From NCBI RefSeq assembly GCF_001280085.1, contig NZ_LGED01000264.1, positions 1-33,775 of the forward strand: a stretch of 33,775 nucleotides of DNA. The letters run 5' to 3'. Made by a program: the position numbers and the translations under genes. Positions 1 through 8,257 of this stretch are shown here, piece by piece. Numbering within the stretch: position 1 is the stretch's first letter; every line of letters begins with the position of its first letter. The DNA is from Saccharothrix sp. NRRL B-16348. Its GTDB lineage: Bacteria > Actinomycetota > Actinomycetes > Mycobacteriales > Pseudonocardiaceae. Under the pieces are notes generated by a model. It searched no databases. It was not told the DNA's origin and was given only the letters and a program-made list of their open reading frames with translations.

Positions 1-1
1 C

Positions 2-298
2 TACTGGCCAGGGAAATCTGGGCACTGCTACGACCCCTGCGCACCCTGTCCACCAACACCGCACAGGCCGCTTGACAACTATAGGAGCGTCAACGCCGTA
101 TCCGAGTCGTTCTTCGCCACAATCAAGACCGAACTGATCGACCGACAGCCCTGGCCCACCAGGACCAGAGCGCACAAAGCGATCTTCGAATACATCGAGG
201 GCTGGTACAACACCCGCCGCCTGCACTCCAGCCTCGGCTGCCTCAGCCCCGCCATCTACGAATCCACCCGACACCACCCGGTGGACCGGGTAGCCTGA
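2..298 (+). pseudogene. IS3-family transposase, C-terminal fragment with internal insertion
   Basis: The frame from base 2 to the TGA at 296-298 encodes the end of an IS3-type DDE (rve) integrase core. The stretch GKSGHCYD resembles the conserved block before the catalytic glutamate, NAVSESFFATIKTEL carries that glutamate, and WYNTRRLHSSLG is the family's C-terminal signature. In intact relatives the CYD and NAV segments are contiguous. Here they are separated by about 19 extra codons (bases 35-91, proline-rich) that keep the frame. The first two catalytic acids lie off the window to the left. The insertion at the active site suggests a non-functional copy, but without the 5' part this remains inference. 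Confidence 0.75.
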
Positions 299-312
299 CC
301 ACACCTCATCGA

Positions 313-334
313 CCCTGTCCGTCAAAACGGGTCA
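313..334. repeat. candidate right terminal repeat of the IS3-type element
   Basis: Fifteen bases after the transposase stop there is CCTGTCCGTCAAAACGGGTC followed by A. An end in ACGGGTCA, the complement of TGACCCGT, is the usual look of an IS3-family terminal repeat placed just behind orfB. The left end is outside the window, so the repeat pairing cannot be confirmed. Confidence 0.35.
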
Positions 335-430
335 GCCCCAGGCGGCCTCATCAACGAGTACGAACCCACAGCCGCTTAACCGCAGGTCAGGCCACATGGC
401 TGACTTTTGGAACCCCACAGGTTGCTCAAC

Positions 431-475
431 GGTGTGGCTGCCGACAACTCCATCCATGCAGGTTGAAGCTGTGCG
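431..475. repeat. left copy of a 45-bp imperfect direct repeat
   Basis: Bases 431-475 align without gaps to 33675-33719 in the same orientation, with 34 of 45 positions identical by eye. The 13-base core CATCCATGCAGGT (451-463 and 33695-33707) is exact. The right copy overlaps the region just upstream of the IS630-type transposase. The left copy may therefore be a remnant of a related element, or the pair may mark an old recombination or insertion boundary. Confidence 0.4.
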
Positions 476-578
476 TAGCGTGAGGGGCCACAGGGACTAA
501 CCTGTTTGACCCGCGTCGGTGCTGGGCCCTTCGCCGCCCTCGCGGGGTGGTGCGCCCCGACTGGTCCGCTGGCCCACC

Positions 579-1442
579 TCAGCCGCGCCCCACCGACCAA
601 GGGCCGTCCAACAGATGCTGCGGCAGGTACTCCGAGCGCACGTCCAGCGGGTTTCCAGCGTCATTCGCCAGGACAGCCAAGGCGAGCGGCCCTAGGGCGA
701 GGTAACCCTCAGGCGACGCGGCCCGCTCGTCGGCCGCCCAGTACTCCCGGTGCAGTTCCAGGGCCTCGACCAGCGCCTCGGCGAACTGCTGCTCGTGGTC
801 GGGTTGGGTAAGGTGGTGGAACATCTGCAACTGTGGGAACACGACGAATAGCGCGAACGCCTTATCGCTCAGGTCGAGGACCGTGGGGTCGGTGCCCCGC
901 AGCGCCGCATTCAACGCGTCGCGGGTCGCGGACTCGCGCCGGACGAACCGCTGGAACGTCTCGACCACGTCGTACAGGTACAGGGGCTCTGGTGCGCCGG
1001 ACGCTCGCAGGATGTCGAGAGGCACGGAGGCGAGGCGGTCCACCACTGTGGGCTGTCTGGCCGTAATCGCGAGCGACAGCGCGAGCAGCCAGTTGCTGGC
1101 CGTGGCGTAATACGCGGGGCCCGTGCCGGTCAGGGGCACCACCCCATCACCCAGTGCACACTCTGCAGTGGCACCCGCCGGGGTCGTGGCCAGCTCGAAA
1201 ATGGCATCCCCAACCTGGGCAGCGAACAGCAGGCTACCCAAAGTCTCGGTCTCGCCACCGTCCGGGTCCACGGCACAGCAGTACCCAAGTTGGTCCACCG
1301 CCGCAAGCATCAACCTGGACAGCTCGTCACTGCGGCGGTGCCGCCGGATGCGCCCGAGGCGCTCCTCGATGTCCTCGGCCAGTTCCCGAAGGGCGCTCGC
1401 GGACCGCTCCGCGTCGACATCGTGCCGACTTACTTCCGGCAT
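579..1442 (-). CDS. Imm49-family immunity protein
   Basis: This 287-residue soluble protein has no signal peptide or membrane segment. It matches the actinobacterial Imm49 type by overall length and by its C-terminal block, which contains HREYW, then SPEGYLALGPLALAVLA, then SEYLPQHLLDG. Imm49 proteins are cytoplasmic antidotes encoded directly behind polymorphic toxins and are thought to bind the toxin tip. Context agrees: the gene begins 36 bases after the stop of the large toxin gene, on the same strand and with the toxin's nuclease domain immediately upstream. The ATG at 1442 has a purine-rich AGAGGAAGG about a dozen bases before it. The assignment rests on recalled family features and position. 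The cognate pairing is inference. Confidence 0.7.
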   Translation of the reverse strand: MPEVSRHDVDAERSASALRELAEDIEERLGRIRRHRRSDELSRLMLAAVDQLGYCCAVDPDGGETETLGSLLFAAQVGDAIFELATTPAGATAECALGDGVVPLTGTGPAYYATASNWLLALSLAITARQPTVVDRLASVPLDILRASGAPEPLYLYDVVETFQRFVRRESATRDALNAALRGTDPTVLDLSDKAFALFVVFPQLQMFHHLTQPDHEQQFAEALVEALELHREYWAADERAASPEGYLALGPLALAVLANDAGNPLDVRSEYLPQHLLDGPWSVGRG

Positions 1443-1478
1443 AGCTACCGCCTAACCTTCCTCTGTCCAATCGGTGCC

Positions 1479-4400
1479 CTACGATGTTCGCTGCCATCGC
1501 ATCTGATACGCCTTGGCGACGTAACCGTCGTAGACCTCGATCCCTGGGTTCGCCAGATCCGGCGCGGAGTAGCCCTTCTTGGCCAGGTACTCCCGCACCC
1601 AGTCATCGCGCTGCCCCTGCGGCAGCCGGTCCAGCGTCCCGGCGGCGTCGGGATCGTAACGGGCCAGGTAGTCTGTTAACGGCACCTCCCGCACCTTGGC
1701 CTGGACACGGCTGTATTCCACCATGCCGTAGTCGCGCACGTGCTCCAGACGCGCCATCATCCGCTCGACGAACCCGTCCGGGAGGGACTCGTTCCGTTCG
1801 GCAAACGCGCGATGCAGTGCCGCGTTCACGTCTGCGGGGAGCGCGCCGTGGTGCTTGTAGTGGTTGATTAAATCGTCGTAGTACCGGTCATACCCGCCGT
1901 CGAGCCGATGAGCCGCGCGCTCGTGGTCGGTTATCCCGGCGGTGGCGGACTCGGCCCGGTGGAGGTGCGCATCGACGTGGATGTCGTCGATGCCGAGGAA
2001 GTCCTGCATGTATCGGGCCTTGATCTCCTCGGGATAGCGGACCAGCCGGTCCAGGTCAGTGGCCATCTGCTGTTCCTGCGCCTTGACCTCCGCGATCCTC
2101 CGGTCGAGTTGGTCCAGCGGCACCCTCTCTTCTGCAGTCAACCGGTCACGAAGTTCGGCGATCTCCTTCTCACTGAAGTCCGAGCGCTGCATGATGTGAT
2201 TGGTCCGGTCAAAGTAGCCATCGTGGCCCTGCTTGACCGGCTTGCCATCTAACGCCTTCGCCACCCCAGGCTTGTTGGCGTACGGTCCTTTGGCTTCCAC
2301 GATCATCCTGCGCTGGTGCTCGGACGGCCGCGCCATGAACCGCCGTTCGTCCAGTCCGTAAACGCCGTCGTACCGGTTCTGCCGCCCTAGCTGGGTGTCG
2401 AGCCGGGTGGCCCCTGGGTACAAGTCGGACATGAAGTGCTGCATGCCACGTTCGCCGAGCTCCTCGCCATGCTTACTGGTTCTGGTGTGGGCCTCTCGGT
2501 ACTCCGGTGACTCGGGGGCAGCCGCCCGCTCCTCCTGGATCGCCCGCCGCCGCTCGTCGATGAGCGCCTGTTCGCCTTCGACACGTTCCGGTGACGAGAG
2601 TCCCCTGGAGTCCAACACGATCCCCTTGTGGTACCTCGGGGCCAGTGGCGCGTCGCGGTCGTGCCTTAGCGTAATCTCGACACACTTCAGGTCGTCCTCG
2701 GTGAGCACGCGATCCTTCGGCGGACTCCAGTCATCCGGCGCCTTCAAATCAACCTCGTCAGGCGGGAGCATGTCCACCCTGCTGGCAGCGATGACATTCG
2801 CGCTTGGCTTGATGCGTAGCTCGTAGCGCGGCAGCTTCACCTTGTTCTCGTATAGGTAGTACGTTTCGTTGACGTACTTAAGCTTCTTAAGCCGTTCCTC
2901 CCGGATCTGTTTTTTCAAATTGTCCGGGATGCCTGTGCCTTCTTTGTCGGCGGTGCGGTCGCGGGCGCCATCGGGGGTGGTGTGGTCGGTCTTGTCGGCA
3001 TCGCGGGTGGCAGGGACGTAGCCGTCGTCGCCGACCCTGGTGGTGGTGCCGTCAGGGCTGTGGGTGTGCCACTCGCCGTTCGGCGGGATCTTGGGTTGGC
3101 GGCTGCCGTCGGGTCCGATCTCGGCGTCGCTGGTGTAGACGCGGCCGTTGGCGTCGGTCCAGGCGGGTTTGGTAGGTGCGAGGATGTCGGCGCCGGTGTG
3201 GCGGGAGAGGCGGTCGGCGAAGTTGTTCGAGGCGGCGTCGCAGCCGATGAGCCGGATGGGCGTCTTGCCGTCCCAGCCGTTGCGGCGCAGGAGGTCGCCG
3301 TACTGCTCGGGGGTGTAGGTGTGGTCGCCGATCCTCGCCCGGCCGTCGGGGGTGACGTGGACGTCGGCGGTGAAGTAGCGCGGGTCGGCGGGGACACGAT
3401 GTGGCAGGTCGCCCAGGTTGAGGTCCCCCCGGTGGTGCGAGATGCCCGCCGGGGTGGTCTCACCATGCCGGGCGTGGGCCTCGTCGATGGATAGTGGGGC
3501 ATGCAACCTCTCGCCAGGGAGGCTGTGCCCTATGCCGCTTCCCTCGCGTATTCCCTGGTGCGTGAAAATTTGGTCTCGGACTGAGTCCAGTGCCGGAGCA
3601 ATACGCCCCTCACTATTTGGATGTGAAGGGACCTCAGTCCCGACTGGTGGAACCAGGTCATTTTTCCAAGGTTTGCCGTCTCGACCAACAGAATCACGCT
3701 GCCTGAGCGAATCAGTAGCATGCGATTTTATATTCACGTCTTTGAGGCCCGACTCACCGTGAAGTGCGAGACGAGGCACGAAACCATCGCGAGCGACTAT
3801 GACAGGAGAGGCTTTACCTTCTTGCGGAGACTGGACAGTCGCGGAGCCTGATGCATGCGACTCTGTCGCAGCAGTTGAGGCGATCCGTGGATCGCTCTGC
3901 CCCTGGGCCGGCAAGACTGATTCTTGCGCATTGAAGGGTTGCGCCGCACGGGCCGGTAAGTCGGACAGGATAGAATCGACCCTAGGTACTCCAACTTGTC
4001 CGCCGGTCGCAATTCGGCCAGCGGACGATAGTGACGCTCCCCGCAGACCGTCCATAGCTATATGTTCGATGGGGCGACTCCCTACAGGAGTCACAGGGAG
4101 ACCTCGGTCAATCGCGCCAGCCCCAGGAAAATCTGGAGAGTCCAACCAATCTTCCCGCCCCGTCTTATCACTTGCGCGATCGAGTCCGTCGACGTCCGAT
4201 ACACCAGGGCGTCCGCCGACGAGGATGATCGGCTCATCGGACCTTGCGATGTTCAGCGTCTCGGCCGGAATCGTTTCTCTCGACGTTCCGTCGAATGATG
4301 CCTCGATGCTGTCCGGCGTGTACGGTCGGTCGTTGATCGCGGATGAGCTTGTAGCCGTGTTGCCCGCGTTCGGGTGCGCAGGCCCAGGCATGTCGATGTC

Positions 4401-5591
4401 GACGTGGTGAGTGGCCTGTGGAATGTCTCCAGCAATTCCGAGGATCGGTCCGATTATGGGAACGCGGATGTTAAAGCGCTTGGCCGCGAGCCCTGCCAGA
4501 TCGCCCGCCGTGGGTATTCTCTCGAGAACCTGGCCGGAGCGGATCAGCGTGGTACTGACTCTGGCGGCCACGACGCCGCCTCGGACACCCTGCATCGCAG
4601 TTCCGGTACTGCGCAGCGCGGCACCTGCACCCTTCGTTCCGATGACCGCGACGATGTTGAACGTGACAGCGCCAGCCGCTCTGGCTTTGTCTTCACCCCA
4701 CTGGTCGTAGGCGATGAAACTCTTGCCTGCGTCGAACAGTACCTTGCCCATCGCACCGCGCTCGAAACCTGGCAGGCCGAACGTCTGGTCAAGATGGAAA
4801 CCGATTCCACCGAAGAACGGGCCGTAGGCCGTGGTTGCCAGGGCGAAGGTAGCAATACCCTTCCAGGCAGTGCCAGCGGTACCCCAGCCCCAGTCTCCGG
4901 TTGCTGGATCCCGTCCGATAAGTGCACCCATATCGACGAGCGCATTCAGGGCGGTCTCACCGAAGCTGGCGAGGAAGGCACCGACGTCTTCGATGAAGTT
5001 GCGGTCGTACTTTTCCGTAGTGCCCCAGGGCAGTTCCTTGACGGTCTTGAGTTGGTCGGCGGTGAGGCCGTGCTCTCCAGCGTCGACTTTGTCGTCGCCG
5101 TTGTGCGGACGATATTGTGTTCCGCAGTAGAGCGCGTTGATAGTGTTGGCACACTTGCGCTCGGCGTCGAAGTAAGCTCCGAGCTGGGTGTTGACTGCGT
5201 CGAGCAGGCCGTTGTGTCGGTTGACCTTGTCCTCGTCTTCGCGCCAGTCTTCGTCGCCGTTCACGGAGTCGAGAAACTCGGTCGCCTGGGTTCGCAGTGC
5301 CGCGAGTTGGGTTTTGATTTCCCGAATTTCGGTGGCGTAGGTGTTCAACGCGGTGCCGACGGCTTGGATGTCTTTGCCGACCGAGGCGGTCACTGTCTGC
5401 ACGGGTGCGGTAGCGGCGAGCAGTTGTGCGGATTCCGGTGCCTGGTAGACAGCGGATAAGCCCTGCCATGTGCTGTTGACTTGCTGGCCGGTGTTCGCAA
5501 ACTCGGTGCCCGCGCGGGTGATCGCGGCGGCGTGGCTGACCAGTGCGTCCACGTCGCCGTCGATTTGTGGAATCTCTTCCGGGTTGATCAC
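1479..5591 (-). CDS. polymorphic toxin: WXG-like head, peptidase-like module, PD-(D/E)XK nuclease tip
   Basis: A 1370-residue protein. Translation starts at GTG 5591, overlapping the previous stop as GTGA; the frame stays open to 5933, but that extension is a shadow of the DUF6507-type gene. Residues 10-150 are helical with a W42-x-G44 motif, the ESX export type. Residues 235-330 are hydrophobic and glycine/alanine-rich. Residues about 340-690 are a disordered linker of unusual composition. Residues about 720-840 carry H745 (ADVHVTPDG) and C784 (LIGCDAA), spaced like a clan-CD cysteine-peptidase dyad, possibly for self-processing. The C-terminal part has E1047, D1075 and E1099-A-K1101, the pattern of a restriction-endonuclease-like nuclease, followed by a long helical tail. 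The toxin role is inferred from this architecture and the Imm49 gene behind it. The peptidase assignment is tentative. Confidence 0.75.
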   Translation of the reverse strand: MINPEEIPQIDGDVDALVSHAAAITRAGTEFANTGQQVNSTWQGLSAVYQAPESAQLLAATAPVQTVTASVGKDIQAVGTALNTYATEIREIKTQLAALRTQATEFLDSVNGDEDWREDEDKVNRHNGLLDAVNTQLGAYFDAERKCANTINALYCGTQYRPHNGDDKVDAGEHGLTADQLKTVKELPWGTTEKYDRNFIEDVGAFLASFGETALNALVDMGALIGRDPATGDWGWGTAGTAWKGIATFALATTAYGPFFGGIGFHLDQTFGLPGFERGAMGKVLFDAGKSFIAYDQWGEDKARAAGAVTFNIVAVIGTKGAGAALRSTGTAMQGVRGGVVAARVSTTLIRSGQVLERIPTAGDLAGLAAKRFNIRVPIIGPILGIAGDIPQATHHVDIDMPGPAHPNAGNTATSSSAINDRPYTPDSIEASFDGTSRETIPAETLNIARSDEPIILVGGRPGVSDVDGLDRASDKTGREDWLDSPDFPGAGAIDRGLPVTPVGSRPIEHIAMDGLRGASLSSAGRIATGGQVGVPRVDSILSDLPARAAQPFNAQESVLPAQGQSDPRIASTAATESHASGSATVQSPQEGKASPVIVARDGFVPRLALHGESGLKDVNIKSHATDSLRQRDSVGRDGKPWKNDLVPPVGTEVPSHPNSEGRIAPALDSVRDQIFTHQGIREGSGIGHSLPGERLHAPLSIDEAHARHGETTPAGISHHRGDLNLGDLPHRVPADPRYFTADVHVTPDGRARIGDHTYTPEQYGDLLRRNGWDGKTPIRLIGCDAASNNFADRLSRHTGADILAPTKPAWTDANGRVYTSDAEIGPDGSRQPKIPPNGEWHTHSPDGTTTRVGDDGYVPATRDADKTDHTTPDGARDRTADKEGTGIPDNLKKQIREERLKKLKYVNETYYLYENKVKLPRYELRIKPSANVIAASRVDMLPPDEVDLKAPDDWSPPKDRVLTEDDLKCVEITLRHDRDAPLAPRYHKGIVLDSRGLSSPERVEGEQALIDERRRAIQEERAAAPESPEYREAHTRTSKHGEELGERGMQHFMSDLYPGATRLDTQLGRQNRYDGVYGLDERRFMARPSEHQRRMIVEAKGPYANKPGVAKALDGKPVKQGHDGYFDRTNHIMQRSDFSEKEIAELRDRLTAEERVPLDQLDRRIAEVKAQEQQMATDLDRLVRYPEEIKARYMQDFLGIDDIHVDAHLHRAESATAGITDHERAAHRLDGGYDRYYDDLINHYKHHGALPADVNAALHRAFAERNESLPDGFVERMMARLEHVRDYGMVEYSRVQAKVREVPLTDYLARYDPDAAGTLDRLPQGQRDDWVREYLAKKGYSAPDLANPGIEVYDGYVAKAYQMRWQRTS

Positions 5592-5941
5592 CGGGGCTTG
5601 TTCCCGCCATGCGGCATCGTCGCCTGCGGATCGGGTGCCGCGGTGACGGCCGTCTGGGCGTTCGCTGCCATCTCCAGATCGCCTTCGAGATATGCGTTGG
5701 TTGCCTGGGCGGCTCCGTTGAGGCAGGCACCGATCCTGGTGAAGACGAATTCGATGTCGGCCATCTTCGCGTCGGCGAAGCCGCCGAGCGCCTCGGCCAC
5801 GATGACCGAATTCGACTGGACGCTCGCTTGCTGCAACGCCGAATTCAAGGCCGCCATCTGGTGCTCGAAATCCTTGGCCACCGCTTCGGTCCGAGCGAGC
5901 ACACTCCGAACCCCGTCGGGTGAGATGTCCCACTTGGTCAC
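5588..5941 (-). CDS. DUF6507-type ESX-associated small protein
   Basis: A 117-residue helical protein beginning MTKWDISPDGVRSVL, the opening typical of DUF6507 proteins in actinobacterial ESX/toxin loci. It resembles a WXG100-like helical hairpin and may pair with the toxin's N-terminal domain as an export partner or chaperone; that role is inferred. The GTG start at 5941 is preceded by AGGGGG about a dozen bases upstream. Its TGA overlaps the toxin's GTG by four bases, so the two are probably translationally coupled. A longer frame running over the same DNA is only an extension of the toxin frame, and its composition (arginine-rich, no homology signal) marks it as non-coding. Confidence 0.7.
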   Translation of the reverse strand: MTKWDISPDGVRSVLARTEAVAKDFEHQMAALNSALQQASVQSNSVIVAEALGGFADAKMADIEFVFTRIGACLNGAAQATNAYLEGDLEMAANAQTAVTAAPDPQATMPHGGNKPR

Positions 5942-5983
5942 CGTCGTGATCCCCCTGCGGCTCGTTCCGATGGAGATCTCTGC

Positions 5984-6289
5984 TCAGCCGATGCCCTGGA
6001 CCGCCGAACGTGCACGGGTCAGCGCCGTACTCGCGGTCTCGTCGTTGCGGATCATGGTTGCCTTGACCAGGTCGATGATCTGTCGGACCTCACCTGCGGC
6101 GCGGTTCCACCGATCCTCGACGACCCGGTACTCCTCGGACACACCGTCGGCCTGGAAGTCGGCCATCGCGGCCGACACATCGGCGCTGCGCCGGCCGATG
6201 GTGGCCTCAAGTCGCGCGACGATGCCGGCGAGGTCGCCTTGCATCTGCTGGGACACTGCGGTGTCGAAGCTTCTGCGGTCCATCGTCAT
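5984..6289 (-). CDS. ESAT-6/WXG100-like small secreted protein
   Basis: A 101-residue helical protein without signal peptide or cysteine. It is built as two amphipathic helices with a mid-protein RWNRAAGEV segment, the size and layout of the ESAT-6-like family of actinobacterial ESX clusters. Such proteins usually form heterodimers and are exported by EccC-type machines; the likely partner is the next ESX-like gene, 18 bases upstream. A strong AGGAGG lies just upstream of the ATG at 6289, which decides the start over the internal ATG two codons later. It sits 42 bases before the DUF6507-type gene in the toxin cassette. Confidence 0.7.
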   Translation of the reverse strand: MTMDRRSFDTAVSQQMQGDLAGIVARLEATIGRRSADVSAAMADFQADGVSEEYRVVEDRWNRAAGEVRQIIDLVKATMIRNDETASTALTRARSAVQGIG

Positions 6290-6307
6290 GGGTCGCTCTC
6301 CTCCTAG

Positions 6308-6643
6308 TCAGCGGCCACCGGAGAACCGGGCCGCGTCGAAGTTGGCGGATGAACGGGCCGAGCTGGCGTTGTCGGCCATCTCGGCGTCACCCTGGGCGAA
6401 GGAGGTGTTCATACCGGCTTGGCCGCCGAGGATGGCGCCGAGGGCGCCGTTCAGCTCGGCGGTGATGGCGTCGGCGTTGGCCTTGAAGGCGTCGAACGCC
6501 TGTCGGCCCGCGCCGTTGAAGTTTCCCTGCAACGGCTCTGCGGCTGCGATGAGTTGGCGGATCAGCGACCCGAGGTCGTCCGAGGCTGCCTGGGTCTGGC
6601 GCGTCAGGTTCGTGAGCGCTTGCGCTCCCATGTCGAACTTCAT
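6308..6643 (-). CDS. WXG100-family ESX substrate (CFP-10/EsxB-like)
   Basis: A 111-residue helical-hairpin protein with NFNGAGRQAFDAF at the turn. The aromatic-x-G motif is FNG rather than WxG, followed by the conserved GR.AF pattern of WXG100 proteins. It is the first gene of the leftward toxin cassette and is the expected partner of the following ESAT-6-like protein. AGGAG lies six bases before the ATG at 6643 and only three before an adjoining GTG at 6646, so the ATG is preferred. It carries no classical signal peptide; export would be through the EccC/EccD machine encoded to the right. Confidence 0.75.
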   Translation of the reverse strand: MKFDMGAQALTNLTRQTQAASDDLGSLIRQLIAAAEPLQGNFNGAGRQAFDAFKANADAITAELNGALGAILGGQAGMNTSFAQGDAEMADNASSARSSANFDAARFSGGR

Positions 6644-6932
6644 CACGCACTCCTCTCAGACCAAGGGACGATTCTGCGACGAAGCATCGGTTTGCAATGG
6701 CGGAGCAGAGTGAACGGGTTGCTTATTCGACAGGTTACCGGCTGGCGCCCTGTTCCAGCAGAGGCGACTTTGCCATTCTCATCGAGGACACCCGTTTGGA
6801 CGAGCGTCGTGCAACTGTCTGCAATTAGCGAGGGGCGCTCGTCAAGACGTGGCTGCAGATAAGACCGTCGAGGTGGAATAACTGTTGCCGCACTTCTGCG
6901 GATTCCTGGGGTCGTACGTGCGACTTTCGCAT
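6644..6932. other. intergenic region between secretion operon and toxin cassette
   Basis: These 289 bases lie between two leftward gene sets and must hold the leader, and possibly the promoter, of the ESX-substrate/toxin cassette. It is visibly less GC-rich than its surroundings. I found several partial -35 or -10 look-alikes on the minus strand but no well-spaced pair, and no credible gene on either strand. Confidence 0.4.
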
Positions 6933-7919
6933 TCAAGGCGCGCGCTGATCGGCGGGTCGTGGTAGTCCGAAATGGTGCAGGATCTCCGTGAGGAGCTCGT
7001 ACGGGGCTTGCCCGCCGCCGCTCAGCCGGCACCAGCATGCGGGTCGACCGGGTGGGCCTACCAGCCGGATGTCGACCGCCGGAGCAGCTCGGGCATGTTC
7101 CGCGCCTTGTTCCCGCACGACGTCGCTGCCGATGAGAATGCCGTAGGGCAGCGAGGGAGGGCACGGTGCGGCCGAGCGCAGGCCGCCCGTACGACGCGGG
7201 TGCACCGCGACGAGCACGGTACGGGCGGTGGCGGCGAGGTCGGTGATGAGGCCGTCGACGGCACCCTGGCTGACGGTCCCGGCGGGTGGGCCGGTGACCT
7301 GGAGCCGTTCGAGTACGCCCGTATCGACGCGTTCTACTGTCAGTGTGCCCAGGGCGCCGTTGCCCACGATGACCAGATGGGTGGGCAACGGTGCGCGGCC
7401 ACGGCAGTGTGCGGTGATCTCCCGAGTGGACCAGGGCTGGGTGGCCGGTTCCGCCGTGCCCCAGCCCAGTGGCGCAGAGCCGGTCAGCGCGTGTACGACG
7501 GCGTCGGCCGTGGAGCCGATGTTCTGCGGATCCGCTTCCCGATGCAGGGTCGCGACGTGCACTTCGACAGTGCCTTTCCCGGGCTTCACCGGGTCGACGG
7601 GTGGAGCCGACCGGTCGGGTGCGGGCACGAATCGTGCTCCCGTCCAGATCATCGGAACGCCGGTGAACCCGTCGCGGAAGCCTGTGTCGTCACGCACGAC
7701 CCAGGAGCTCCCGCTTTGGCCGATGAACAGTTCCAGTGGGTAGGTGATGAGGGTGCGGGCGGGTGTCAGCACTTGGAGGAACCTGCCCGTGCTGACGGCC
7801 TCGATCGCGGCGTCGACTATCCAGCCCGACAGTCCTATCACCCGGCGGTTCTGCTCGACCACGATCGCCTCAGGGGTCGAGTGGTCCGCGGCCGGATGCC
7901 AGGTCAGCGGTTCGACCAC
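6933..7919 (-). CDS. DUF6177-type ESX-associated protein
   Basis: A 328-residue soluble protein recognised as DUF6177-like from its layout: an N-terminal half with VVEQNRRVIGLSGWIVDA and PLELFIGQSGSSWVV, a middle block with GWGTAEPATQPWSTREIT, and a C-terminal block ending ELLTEILHHFGLPRP. Members sit in actinobacterial type VII clusters and have no established biochemical role. The frame opens at 8018, but the GTG at 7919 overlaps the upstream gene by only 16 bases and begins the recognisable part, so it is preferred. It is the last gene of the secretion operon. A role in substrate handling, comparable to ESX chaperones, would be speculation. Confidence 0.65.
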   Translation of the reverse strand: MVEPLTWHPAADHSTPEAIVVEQNRRVIGLSGWIVDAAIEAVSTGRFLQVLTPARTLITYPLELFIGQSGSSWVVRDDTGFRDGFTGVPMIWTGARFVPAPDRSAPPVDPVKPGKGTVEVHVATLHREADPQNIGSTADAVVHALTGSAPLGWGTAEPATQPWSTREITAHCRGRAPLPTHLVIVGNGALGTLTVERVDTGVLERLQVTGPPAGTVSQGAVDGLITDLAATARTVLVAVHPRRTGGLRSAAPCPPSLPYGILIGSDVVREQGAEHARAAPAVDIRLVGPPGRPACWCRLSGGGQAPYELLTEILHHFGLPRPADQRAP

Positions 7920-8257
7920 GAGGCGCCTCCCGTCGACGCCAGCAGGGCGTGAGTGAATCGGCGTGCCACCTCTTCGGCGGTCGGGTCGTTGCCGGGTGCG
8001 CGGCTCTCCACCCACCACGTCGGATGAGGCACGTCGTCGCCTCGCACACCGAGTAATCTGCGGACCTCGCCGGGCACTTGGACCAGCCTGGCGGTCTCAA
8101 TCGTGAGCAACAGCCGGCCCTCCGGGTGATAGAGCTGGATGAGACGGGCATGGCTCACCGTGTCCACGCGCAGATCCCGGCCTGCCGCGACCATGGCGGC
8201 GATCATGGCCCCCGGATCGGGGTTGTCCCGGCACAGCGCCACGATGTCGAACGTCAT
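7904..8257 (-). CDS. small ESX-associated protein of unknown function
   Basis: A 117-residue protein without membrane segments. It starts at the ATG at 8257, overlapping the eccC stop as ATGA; the longer open frame to 8416 lies entirely inside eccC and is a shadow. The sequence is mixed alpha/beta, with an N-terminal MTFDIVALCRDNPDP stretch and a conserved-looking HPEGRLLLTIETARLVQVPGEV strand pair in the middle. I do not recognise a named domain. Its tight coupling between eccC and the DUF6177-type gene suggests the two small proteins act together with the secretion ATPase. Confidence 0.65.
   Translation of the reverse strand: MTFDIVALCRDNPDPGAMIAAMVAAGRDLRVDTVSHARLIQLYHPEGRLLLTIETARLVQVPGEVRRLLGVRGDDVPHPTWWVESRAPGNDPTAEEVARRFTHALLASTGGASWSNR

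Larger units (their letters stand above)
299..578. other. intergenic IS-debris region
   Basis: No complete gene is seen. Beyond the putative IS end, bases 341-379 read GGLINEYEPTAA then TAA, which looks like the last codons of another, truncated gene; I cannot name it. Bases 431-475 resemble the sequence at the far right of the window (see repeats). The remainder lies downstream of the leftward Imm49 gene. I see no convincing terminator hairpin. Confidence 0.4.

Noticed and set aside
2982..3494. Long plus-strand frame inside the toxin gene
   Set aside because: It is a valine/glycine-rich antisense shadow of the peptidase-like module with no ribosome site or family resemblance.
5592..5933. 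N-terminal extension of the toxin frame, giving 1484 residues
   Set aside because: It is arginine-rich, lacks homology and overlaps the well-formed DUF6507-type gene; the GTG at 5591 gives a typical GTGA coupling.
6644..6932. Promoter for the ESX-substrate cassette
   Set aside because: TTGCAA and CAGAAT at about 6670-6700 on the minus strand are spaced by only 15 bases; not strong enough to list.
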